DNA of 5,813 nt from an uncultured Microcaldota archaeon. GTDB taxonomy: Archaea; Micrarchaeota; Micrarchaeia; Anstonellales; Bilamarchaeaceae. Within the stretch, counting starts at the first letter, position 1. Each line of letters opens with the position of its first letter. The stretch spans positions 1 through 5,813 of the forward strand of contig CAILMU010000222.1 in assembly GCA_903835325.1 (NCBI GenBank), in the 5' to 3' direction. Shown here in pieces: positions 1 to 5,791 of the stretch. The notes beneath the pieces were generated by a model. That model made no database searches. It saw only the letters and a program-made list of their open reading frames with translations, and was not told the DNA's origin. Made by a program: the position numbers and the translations under genes.

Positions 1-367
1 CGGGGAAGCCTACCGCAGCGCCGATATCTTCGTCTCGGCATCCGATACAGAGACCTTCGGGCTCACATTCATCGAAGCCATGCATCAGGGGGTCCCGGCG
101 ATAGGGGTGAACCGCCTTGGCGCCAAGGACGTCATAGACGACGGCGTGTGCGGCCTCCTTGCCGAACCAGGGGCTGCGGCATCCCTCGCCATAGCGATAG
201 AACGCCTTCTCGCTAGCAAAAAGCTCCGCAGCGAGATGGGAAAAAATGCGAAAAAGAAGGCTGCTCATTTCACCATCGACAAAGTCATGCGCAAAACGCT
301 CTTTATCTACAAGGAAACTATCGCCAAGCACAGGCGCGCTCACAAACCCGAAGGGAAGGTGGCTTGA
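1..367 (+). CDS. Glycosyltransferase family 4-type protein, C-terminal part (5' end outside window)
   Basis: Partial gene. The frame is open from base 2 and ends at TGA 365-367, leaving about 121 residues. This is the nucleotide-sugar-binding half of a GT-B glycosyltransferase. It shows the E-x7-E motif of GT4 retaining enzymes, ETFGLTFIE, with the two Glu at visible residues 17 and 25, followed by AMHQGVPAIG and the conserved 'DVIDDGVCGLL' region (G-x-x-G-x-L) that precedes the last helices. The tail is Lys-rich, typical of the C-terminal helix that packs back on the N-terminal domain. Family members transfer a sugar from a nucleotide donor at the cytoplasmic membrane face, making glycolipids, lipid-linked oligosaccharides or polysaccharides; the substrate cannot be read from this half. 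An internal ATG at 80 is not the start, because it lies between the motif residues. The stop overlaps the next gene by 4 bases, so the two are probably cotranscribed. Confidence 0.9.
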   Translation, partial: GEAYRSADIFVSASDTETFGLTFIEAMHQGVPAIGVNRLGAKDVIDDGVCGLLAEPGAAASLAIAIERLLASKKLRSEMGKNAKKKAAHFTIDKVMRKTLFIYKETIAKHRRAHKPEGKVA

Positions 368-831
368 TTTACGTCGTGGCAGGCGTGGATGCCGGGATAT
401 ACACAGGGTATGCGATACTGGACCTCCGGGGAGAGCTCATCGCAAGCGGGTGCATGAAGGAAGCGAGCGATGAGAAGATCGTCAAGGTGATAACCGATAT
501 CGGCACGCCGGTCTTGATCGGCGCGGACACGAATCCCCCCTCACATTTCGTGAAGAAGATAGCGGCAAGGCTCAATATCAAGGTCTGCATACCGGCCGAG
601 AGCATGAGCAAAGCGAAGAAGAGGGAGATCGGAGATGCTATCGACGACCCGCATATCCGCGATGCGTATGCCGCTGCGGTGAAGGCGTTCAGGAGATACC
701 AGAACCGGCTCAGGCAGATAGAACTGCTTCCGCTTCCTGAATCCGAGAAAGAGGAGCTGAAAAGGATGGCGATAGTCGGGATAAGGCTCTCAGAACGGCT
801 CCGGTGTGGCCCTAAAACGGCTCCTGGGTGA
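364..831 (+). CDS. Short stand-alone DUF460 / COG2433 protein, predicted RNase H-like (RuvC/YqgF-type) nuclease
   Basis: 155 residues. I place the start at TTG 364, which overlaps the previous stop (TTGA). It is the start that keeps the whole first beta strand (IYVVAGVDAG), and purine-rich AAGGGAAGGTGG lies just upstream. GTG 376 is the alternative but trims that strand. The RNase H-fold signature is visible: GVDAG with Asp9, then strand 'TGYAILD', IGADTNPP with Asp55, a PAESMS segment (77-82), and the final HIRDAYAAAVKAF helix with Asp100, where relatives usually have a D-x4-D-A-like motif. These acidic residues are the likely metal ligands. COG2433 proteins are commonly much longer, with coiled-coil and C-terminal regions; here only the nuclease-like domain and a short Arg/Glu-rich helical tail remain. 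The nucleic-acid substrate is unknown for the family. Activity is inferred from fold and retained Asp residues only. Confidence 0.8.
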   Translation: MIYVVAGVDAGIYTGYAILDLRGELIASGCMKEASDEKIVKVITDIGTPVLIGADTNPPSHFVKKIAARLNIKVCIPAESMSKAKKREIGDAIDDPHIRDAYAAAVKAFRRYQNRLRQIELLPLPESEKEELKRMAIVGIRLSERLRCGPKTAPG

Positions 832-879
832 AGGATACGACCTGGATTGACCATATATGCACCCCGGCTGACCCAAACA

Positions 880-887
880 TTTATATA
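880..887 (+). promoter_or_regulatory. Archaeal TATA box (TTTATATA) for the TFE gene
   Basis: TTTATATA sits in an AT-rich island within a 142-base gap between the RNase H-like gene and TFE, and A-rich CCAAAC just upstream could serve as a BRE. The usual spacing of about 25 bases would put the transcription start near 907-912, giving a 5' leader of roughly 62-67 bases. A weaker AT-rich stretch, ATATAT at 853-858, has no clear BRE. The box separates TFE from the upstream pair of genes. Confidence 0.7.
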
Positions 888-930
888 TAAAAAATGAGTA
901 AATAATGTTCCGTTGAGGAAGTAGAGATAT

Positions 931-954
931 CCGGGTCTTATAGATAGAGCCCGG
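931..954 (+). promoter_or_regulatory. Small hairpin in the predicted TFE leader
   Basis: CCGGGT (931-936) can pair with GCCCGG (949-954), giving five Watson-Crick pairs and one U-G pair around a 12-base AT-rich loop. It lies between the predicted transcription start and the ribosome binding site, ending 5 bases before AGGTGGGA. It could modulate leader structure, but a 6-bp stem can occur by chance. Confidence 0.3.
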
Positions 955-958
955 TTCC

Positions 959-966
959 AGGTGGGA
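959..966 (+). promoter_or_regulatory. Ribosome binding site of TFE (AGGTGGGA)
   Basis: AGGTGG matches the GGTG core of the archaeal Shine-Dalgarno sequence and ends 7 bases before ATG 974. It supports the long form of TFE, which includes the basic tail, over an internal start at Met76. Confidence 0.65.
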
Positions 967-973
967 TGCGTCG

Positions 974-1741
974 ATGGTCAAAACCAAAAAACCAGCCAAG
1001 AGAGCCAGTAATCTTAAAATCTCCAAAAGGGCGCCTGAATCAAGGAAGGCTGCCGGTTCCGGAGGCACACCTAAAGCGGCTAGGGGGTCTAAAAATGCGC
1101 GCAAATCGTTCAAGAAGCCCAAACTCCCGGTCTCGAAGAAAGCCCCGGCCGAACCGAAACACGTGAAAAGGTCGATATTCGGCAGGAACGCCATAAAGAT
1201 GATTAAGAACGTTCCTCTCCCGTCTGAACCTGAGAGGAAGCCGACGGACGCGCAGAAAGAGGATCTGAAGCACATCTCCAAGATTCTCGCCGATTCGCAC
1301 ATCCGCCAGATGCTCATAGAGCTCGGAGGCGAGAACGCGCTCGCGATTATCCGGAATTTCTTCGGCAACCACAGCGACGACGAACTGGCCAAGAAGCTGA
1401 AGCTGAAGATAAGCGATGTCCGCGCGACATTGAACAGATTGCACAACGAGGGCCTGGTGAACTATATCCGGGAGAAGGACAACGAGACGGGATGGTATTC
1501 GTACAGCTGGTCGCTCAACATACAGAGGATGGAGAGATGGGTGAGCACGCAGAACAATATCGTCGGCTTCATGAAAGGGGATGGAGGCGAGGAATATTAT
1601 TTCTGCAATGCCTGCGGGTCCTCCAGCATAATAAATTTCGAGACGGCGTCTAACTGGAGCTTCAGGTGCGAGAGATGCGACCGCATGCTCGATTTCCTCG
1701 ATGATAAGAAGATGTGCGAACTGCACGAGAAGAAAAGGTAA
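974..1741 (+). CDS. tfe: Transcription initiation factor E subunit alpha (TFE/TFIIE-alpha) with a basic N-terminal tail
   Basis: 255 residues. TFE binds RNA polymerase and TBP/TFB at the promoter and helps open DNA. Residues about 107-184 form the extended winged helix: LIELGGENALAIIRNFF, then DDELAKKLKLKISDVRATLNRL as the HTH, then LVNYIREKD and the GWYSYSW signature typical of the family. A short linker (about 185-209) leads to a zinc ribbon with Cys211, Cys214, Cys232 and Cys235. Archaeal TFE is usually around 170-190 residues; the excess here is residues 1 to about 80, which hold about 23 Lys/Arg and 2 Glu in the first 70, with many Pro, Ala, Ser and Gly, so probably a disordered nucleic-acid-binding tail. 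The start at ATG 974 has a suitable ribosome binding site and promoter. An internal ATG at 1199 (Met76) would give a normal-length 180-residue TFE and is the only serious alternative. The gene is single and convergent with the minus-strand operon. Confidence 0.95.
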   Translation: MVKTKKPAKRASNLKISKRAPESRKAAGSGGTPKAARGSKNARKSFKKPKLPVSKKAPAEPKHVKRSIFGRNAIKMIKNVPLPSEPERKPTDAQKEDLKHISKILADSHIRQMLIELGGENALAIIRNFFGNHSDDELAKKLKLKISDVRATLNRLHNEGLVNYIREKDNETGWYSYSWSLNIQRMERWVSTQNNIVGFMKGDGGEEYYFCNACGSSSIINFETASNWSFRCERCDRMLDFLDDKKMCELHEKKR

Positions 1742-1762
1742 TTAAGCGGACGAATCTGAGAG

Positions 1763-1769
1763 TTTTTTT
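1763..1769 (+). terminator. T7 run, probable archaeal transcription terminator of TFE
   Basis: Seven consecutive T on the coding strand begin 21 bases after the TFE stop codon, in the gap before a convergent operon. Archaeal termination commonly uses such T-rich runs without a hairpin. No matching run of T is visible on the minus strand for the opposing operon. Confidence 0.6.
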
Positions 1770-1798
1770 CTAATCCTTCGAGAATGATTGCCGCATTA

Positions 1799-1894
1799 TC
1801 CTAAGAGGAGCCCGGATATCCGCGTTGGCCACAGTGCTCCTTAGTCCAACGCCACCTGGTGCGCCGGGAGAATACATAATGCTCCTAAAGAGGA
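1799..1894. repeat. Two near-identical 11/12-base direct repeats flanking a structured gap
   Basis: TCCTAAGAGGA (1799-1809) and TCCTAAAGAGGA (1883-1894) differ by one inserted A and begin 84 bases apart. Each is itself a small inverted repeat (TCCT...AGGA with a 3- or 4-base loop). They bracket the inverted repeat at 1822-1852 in the otherwise gene-free space between two convergent transcription units. They may be protein sites or parts of an RNA fold. Confidence 0.5.
1801..1886. other. Candidate structured RNA or bidirectional terminator in the convergent gap
   Basis: The gap 1742-1909 has no gene. Its core is a perfect 7-bp inverted repeat, GCGTTGG (1822-1828) / CCAACGC (1846-1852), with a 17-base loop. 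Outside it, CCGG (1812-1815) can pair with CCGG (1864-1867), and AGGAGC (1806-1811) with GCTCCT (1881-1886), making a nested imperfect stem. As an alternative, CTAA-GA-GGAGC (1801-1811) can pair with GCTCCTTAG (1836-1844) inside the loop, giving nine pairs with a 2-base bulge; this excludes part of the first fold. The inverted repeats can form from either strand; on the minus strand this would be the operon's 3' end. I matched it to no known RNA family. Confidence 0.3.
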
Positions 1895-1909
1895 TAGAAT
1901 ACCGGGGAA

Positions 1910-4492
1910 TCACATACTCTTGAATTCCATCAGCATCTTCTCGAACTCAGGCACAGTCAGCATCATCACCGATCCGCTGTCAGCCTCCATCTTCAGGATT
2001 ATGGGCGCGGCTGAGGGCGAGTGGAGCAGGCTCTGGAATTCGGATTTCTCCTGGTCAGCCTCGAAAAGGACTATCGTTATCCCTTTCTGTATCGTGTTCA
2101 ATATGTTCACAAGGAGCTGCTGGTTGCTCTGCCCCTTGCCGAAGAAATGCAGGTACATCTGCTGCCCTACCACCGTTATCTCGCTGTCGCAGAGCTTCGA
2201 TTCGCCCAGCTGCGTGAACGGGACGGCGTTGTTGACGCAGATGTCGCGCAGGTGCCTCATCAGGGCAAGATACGATATGCTGCGCCCGGTCCTGGTCTCC
2301 CAGTCCGCAAGGCCGTAATAACCGCCAGATTCGTCGACCAGGCGCTTGCTGTGCAGCTCGTCCAGCAGGTATTCGACATTGTAGTCTGTGAGATAGATAG
2401 GTTTCCCCTTGTAGAACACGTCCTTGAAGCCGTTCTTTATCTCGGGAGCGGTGAGGGGCGTGTTCTTCCACCGGTAGTTCTCGTTGACTTTCTCCAGGAT
2501 GCTCAGCACCGTGGAAGACGGGAGCGGTATCCTGGTGCGGGCGACAGGCGGGAAATCAGGGATGTCGATGAAGAAGAATACGCTCTCCTGCCTCGCGAAT
2601 ACGATGCCGATACCCACGATGCCGAGAGTGAGGAAGCCGACCACCCAGAAAATCGGGTTCGTGAACAGGCTCTGCGGGATGGGCCTGTTATAGAGATAGG
2701 TCTCCTTGAGGTCGCCTGAACTGAATTCGAACGTGTGGTCCCCGTAGCCGAGGAAATCGCCGCTGCTGTACTGGCCCACATCTACTGCCAGATGCGACGT
2801 GCCCGTGAACTGGTATGTCCCGGACTTGCCCCCATCCACAACGACCGTGACCTTGCTGAGCGTGACCGGGTTGCCGCCCATGGATACATCGAAGCCATAG
2901 ACCGAGTGCTTCTGGTTGTTCAGCCCGTTGAAGCTGATGTCTATCGAGACCACCTTCATGTAGGTCTGGGCGTATACCTTGCCGTTGTCATCGATGAGGC
3001 GGACGATGTATTCCCCGCGGTCGACATAGACCGGGAGATCGAATGATGCCTCGGCCTGCACGTTCACATTGCCTTCGGGGATGTTCTGCATCTCGGTCCC
3101 GTTCGAATCGATGATGGAAATATACATGTTCGGCTGCGACGAGCTCGGCTCGTTGAGTTTGGCGTTTATCCTTGTCCGTGTGCTCGTCAGGTTGAATGGG
3201 ACCACCGTGTTGCCACCGACGATATAGAGGTCCCCGAGGGTAGATTTGGTGGTGTGCGAATAAAGCGTCTCTTCGATAGGATAATTCGATGCCGAGGAAT
3301 ATCCTGTGAAATCGACTTTCATGGTGACAATATCGCCCTTGAAGGGGTTTGAGAAAAAATACGAGGCCCCTGAATAGTTGGTCGAGTTCGCCATCAGATA
3401 TACGCTCGGCTGGACGCCCGTGGAATCCGCCCACGGCGTGTCGAATATGATGGTCGAGATGTCGTTTGCAGCAGCCGTGGCGTTGCCCCTCCATCCCCCG
3501 TCCAGGGTCTGCGGGATGAACAGGAAGGCGCCGTCATTTTTCTTCAGCAGGCTTATGGAGCCGTAGATGCTTCCGCTGCCCCACCCTCCTCTGGGAGATG
3601 CGCGGTACAACGGCTCGAACAGCTGGAAATCGCCCGTGGACTGCGGAGGCGAGCGCTCATCGAACACGACCGGGAGCGAACTGACGACCGATGCCGGCGT
3701 CGGGATGACCAGCGTGTTGTTGAGCATCTTCGTGAAGGGCTGGCCGATGTATATGACGACGATCCCGCGATCCGCGAGCTTGTCCATCGATATCGTGCTT
3801 CCCACGCCCAGCAGCTCTTCGGGAGCCACGCCGGAGGGGACCAGGACTATCGCGCCGTCGGGCATCGTCTCGAGCTGGCGTATGGTGACCGGGTTCAGGA
3901 TGATTTTCCTGCGTATCAGGTTGGCGCGCAGCTGGGTGATGAAATCCGGGTATGTCGATGCCTCTATCTTGTCGCTTTCCAGGACGAAGACCTGCGAGGG
4001 GATTTTGCCGTTGTAGGTCGCGATGGATATCGTGTAGTTGTTGAGGTTCTGCGTATTGTAATCTATCGATAGCGCTGCCACCTGCTCGGCGCTCCCGCGC
4101 TCTCCAGCAGTCAGGAGATCGGATGCCGCGACGGTGTTCTCTATCGATGGCTTCTCGACCTGCGGGGCTGACGCCGTCTGCGCGAGCACCTGGGTGGTGA
4201 GGTAGAGGTAGCCGATGAACATGATGATGAGAGCTATCAGGATGGCAGCGCCGAAGACGAAGAAATTGAATCCCCCTGGCGCCGGGGCCGCGGTTTTGGC
4301 CGATTGGGCCGCCTTCACATCCTTTTTCGGAGATATCAGCAGCTTTATGGCGTCTTTGATGCGTTCTATCGGGGGCCTTTCCTTTATCGCGAAGCGGAGC
4401 GAGCTCTGGTACCTCTTGCGTACATCGAAGGTGTAGCTCTTCTTCTTGATCTTCGCCTTCCCTATGCTTCCGATATCAGCCATAACGACCAT
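1910..4492 (-). CDS. Large two-helix membrane protein: GATase/GIFT-like and beta-sandwich surface region, cytoplasmic winged-helix-like and alpha/beta tail (protein C)
   Basis: 860 residues, not recognised as a named family. Order: basic cytoplasmic N-terminus (1-73); membrane helix 1 (about 75-98); extracytoplasmic region (99-611); membrane helix 2 (about 612-633); cytoplasmic tail (634-860). Residues about 150-355 alternate strands and helices like a class I GATase-like or GIFT domain: QVFVLES, then a helix, KIILNP, GAIVLVPSG, DRGIVVIYIGQ, and a closing GAFLFIPQTLDGGW plus NDISTIIFDTPW; no catalytic Cys-His pair is evident. Residues about 360-605 look like two or three beta-sandwiches. Seven N-x-S/T sequons (N152, 258, 337, 369, 372, 434, 464) all fall outside the membrane, agreeing with this topology. 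The tail starts with a winged-helix-like segment (about 657-730) and ends with an alpha/beta domain (738-860). It is last in its operon, 22 bases after protein B. ATG 4483 is an alternative start, 10 bases after GGATGA. Function unknown; an envelope-spanning scaffold or sensor is my inference. Confidence 0.85.
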   Translation of the reverse strand: MVVMADIGSIGKAKIKKKSYTFDVRKRYQSSLRFAIKERPPIERIKDAIKLLISPKKDVKAAQSAKTAAPAPGGFNFFVFGAAILIALIIMFIGYLYLTTQVLAQTASAPQVEKPSIENTVAASDLLTAGERGSAEQVAALSIDYNTQNLNNYTISIATYNGKIPSQVFVLESDKIEASTYPDFITQLRANLIRRKIILNPVTIRQLETMPDGAIVLVPSGVAPEELLGVGSTISMDKLADRGIVVIYIGQPFTKMLNNTLVIPTPASVVSSLPVVFDERSPPQSTGDFQLFEPLYRASPRGGWGSGSIYGSISLLKKNDGAFLFIPQTLDGGWRGNATAAANDISTIIFDTPWADSTGVQPSVYLMANSTNYSGASYFFSNPFKGDIVTMKVDFTGYSSASNYPIEETLYSHTTKSTLGDLYIVGGNTVVPFNLTSTRTRINAKLNEPSSSQPNMYISIIDSNGTEMQNIPEGNVNVQAEASFDLPVYVDRGEYIVRLIDDNGKVYAQTYMKVVSIDISFNGLNNQKHSVYGFDVSMGGNPVTLSKVTVVVDGGKSGTYQFTGTSHLAVDVGQYSSGDFLGYGDHTFEFSSGDLKETYLYNRPIPQSLFTNPIFWVVGFLTLGIVGIGIVFARQESVFFFIDIPDFPPVARTRIPLPSSTVLSILEKVNENYRWKNTPLTAPEIKNGFKDVFYKGKPIYLTDYNVEYLLDELHSKRLVDESGGYYGLADWETRTGRSISYLALMRHLRDICVNNAVPFTQLGESKLCDSEITVVGQQMYLHFFGKGQSNQQLLVNILNTIQKGITIVLFEADQEKSEFQSLLHSPSAAPIILKMEADSGSVMMLTVPEFEKMLMEFKSM

Positions 4493-4514
4493 TTCATCCG
4501 ACAGTTTTCCTTTC

Positions 4515-5342
4515 CTATTGCACGACCGCGAGGTATCCTTCGCTCACGAGCTTGTTCAGTATCTCCTCGACCCGGGCATCCGAGACCTTGTAGAGCTTGG
4601 TGAAGTCCGGGATGACGACCGTGCCGTTGTGCTCTATTATCCACTCCTGCAGTTTCGTCCTGAGCACATCGTCCGAAAGCCCCTCGAGGGTGTCTATCCT
4701 GAGCTTGTATTCGTCGTTCTGGGCCTTCAGCTCATAGTTCTTCGTTGTGAGCGCCTGGTTCTGCTCGCCCATCCTCTGGACCTTCTTCTTGTAGTCGTCC
4801 ATCTCCTTCTTGCACGAGTCGTAGGCCGTGTAGAGCTTGGAATAGTCCATAGTGACAGAGTTCGAAAGCTCGTTGACAGCGTTCTCTATGAGCTGGTAAA
4901 GCGTCTTGTTATCGACGGTGTATGAGCCTTCGATAAGGGAAATCAGATTGAGCAGGTAGCGAAGGACGTCCATACGCCTCTTCTTCGGGGCTATCTCGGG
5001 CGGGATGGAGTATATGACCTCGATCTCGTCGCTCTTTATCTTGAGTATCGAGAACAGGTACGGGTTCTTGTTTATGTCGCGGCTCTCGACATAGACGACA
5101 TTGACCACGTCTTTTTCCGGCGCGATGCCGAGGAACGAGATGGACCTAAGCGTGTTCGCGAGGTCCTTGAGGTCCCCTTTTTGGGTGCCCTTTATCTTGA
5201 ATCCGTCGACCTGCGGGGGGTGCGTCTCCTCTTTCTGCGCACCTGTTGCGCCTATCCTGGAAGGCTGCCCGGCTGCACCTGCGCCTTGCCCTGGCCTCAG
5301 GGTGTCCTTCTGTTGCGCCGAAGACGGTAATGGAAGAGCCAT
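4515..5342 (-). CDS. Soluble protein with alpha/beta region, coiled coil and C-terminal winged-helix-like domain (protein B)
   Basis: 275 residues, no recognised family. Residues 1-45 are Gln/Gly/Ala/Pro-rich and probably disordered. Residues 47-115 hold strands (VNVVYVES, YLFSILKI, EIEVIYSI) and a helix. Residues 118-165 are helical. About 167-222 is a coiled coil rich in Lys, Glu, Gln and Asn. Residues 224-275 read as a winged helix: DDVLRTKLQEWIIEHNG, then DFTKLYKVSDARVEEILNKL and EGYLAVV as the wing. No membrane segment or signal peptide is visible, so it should be cytoplasmic. ATG 5342 is chosen because GAGGTGA lies 8 bases upstream; an out-of-frame ATG at 5349 is too close to that site. 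It lies between two membrane-protein genes with gaps of 32 and 22 bases, suggesting it couples their cytoplasmic parts. DNA binding is possible, but such domains also mediate protein contacts. Confidence 0.85.
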   Translation of the reverse strand: MALPLPSSAQQKDTLRPGQGAGAAGQPSRIGATGAQKEETHPPQVDGFKIKGTQKGDLKDLANTLRSISFLGIAPEKDVVNVVYVESRDINKNPYLFSILKIKSDEIEVIYSIPPEIAPKKRRMDVLRYLLNLISLIEGSYTVDNKTLYQLIENAVNELSNSVTMDYSKLYTAYDSCKKEMDDYKKKVQRMGEQNQALTTKNYELKAQNDEYKLRIDTLEGLSDDVLRTKLQEWIIEHNGTVVIPDFTKLYKVSDARVEEILNKLVSEGYLAVVQ

Positions 5343-5350
5343 GGTTCATT

Positions 5351-5357
5351 TCACCTC
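5351..5357 (-). promoter_or_regulatory. Strong ribosome binding site GAGGTGA for protein B
   Basis: GAGGTGA on the minus strand is a full match to the core complement of the archaeal 16S rRNA 3' end. It leaves 8 bases before ATG 5342 and only 1 base before the out-of-frame ATG at 5349, so it decides the start. It is the clearest Shine-Dalgarno site in the window. Confidence 0.8.
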
Positions 5358-5374
5358 TATCGTGTTTGCTGATG

Positions 5375-5791
5375 CTAACTTTTCCCGCCTTTCTCTTTCG
5401 AGGGCGCTTTGCTTTTGTAGCGGGGCGCGGGTTTTGTCCTGCTCTCTATATCGCCCGGGATCGGAGAAGGCTCGAGCGGAGGCATCGGAGGCGACGGCAG
5501 CGGCGGGGCCGCGGTCTTCAGGATGCCTTCGTTCAGGGCGAATGTATCGCCTTCCACGGCAGGGGCATATCTGAAGAGGGGAAGCGCGAGCACGAAACCG
5601 CTTATGATGAAGGTCGATAATATGGCCCAGATGTCGAAACGGCCCGAGAGCAGGAGCATGCCTAGCAGGACCACCAGTATGACTACGGCGATGACGGTCC
5701 CGAAGAGGACGCTTTTCTCGAACGATTTGCGCTTCTCGCGGTGCTTCGGGAGGCAGCTCTCGCAGACGTACAATTCGTTGTTCTTGGCCAT
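5375..5791 (-). CDS. Small two-helix membrane protein with CxxC-x3-H motif and Pro-rich basic tail (protein A; may extend beyond window)
   Basis: 138 residues if it starts at ATG 5791. The N-terminus has Cys10-x2-Cys13-x3-His17, half of a zinc-binding knuckle, followed by a basic stretch (HREKRKSFEK). Membrane helices lie at about 28-48 and 54-73 with a very short loop (SGRFD), so both ends should face the cytoplasm. The tail has a proline-rich run (about 95-112) and then a Lys/Arg-rich end (118-138). No family is recognised. The frame stays open upstream to the window edge (SIKNALH precedes Met1), and no ribosome binding site precedes ATG 5791. The true start may therefore lie outside the window, perhaps with a second Cys pair to complete the zinc site. 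It is first of the three visible genes, 32 bases before protein B. Confidence 0.75.
   Translation of the reverse strand: MAKNNELYVCESCLPKHREKRKSFEKSVLFGTVIAVVILVVLLGMLLLSGRFDIWAILSTFIISGFVLALPLFRYAPAVEGDTFALNEGILKTAAPPLPSPPMPPLEPSPIPGDIESRTKPAPRYKSKAPSKEKGGKS

Noticed and set aside
790..1726. Long open frames on the minus strand opposite TFE (790-1446 and 1040-1726)
   Set aside because: They are antisense to a confidently identified TFE. Their translations show no domain pattern, and one is rich in Phe/Leu/Ser as expected from reading Lys/Arg/Glu-rich codons backwards.
1750..1800. C/D box guide RNA (CTGA near 1755 and ATGATTG near 1784)
   Set aside because: The boxes are in the wrong order (D-like before C-like), the C-like box is imperfect, and no second box pair is present.
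1801..1875. tRNA gene in the convergent gap
   Set aside because: Neither strand gives a cloverleaf: there is no TTC-type T arm, no D-arm pattern and no 7-bp acceptor stem at the right spacing.
1811..1876. H/ACA guide RNA (hairpin with pocket, then ACA at 1874-1876)
   Set aside because: ACA lies about 22 bases from the base of the upper stem instead of the usual 14-16, the lower stem is only 4-5 bp, and no K-turn or K-loop motif is visible in the apical loop.
2021..2719. 232-codon open frame on the plus strand inside protein C
   Set aside because: It is a shadow of protein C: no ribosome binding site, and an odd composition rich in Val, Arg, Glu, Leu and His. The minus frame has coherent membrane helices, sequons and domains.
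4446..4925. 159-codon plus-strand open frame opposite protein B
   Set aside because: The Val/Leu-rich translation is the reverse reading of the B coiled coil (Lys, Glu, Asp and Asn codons), and it lacks a convincing ribosome binding site.
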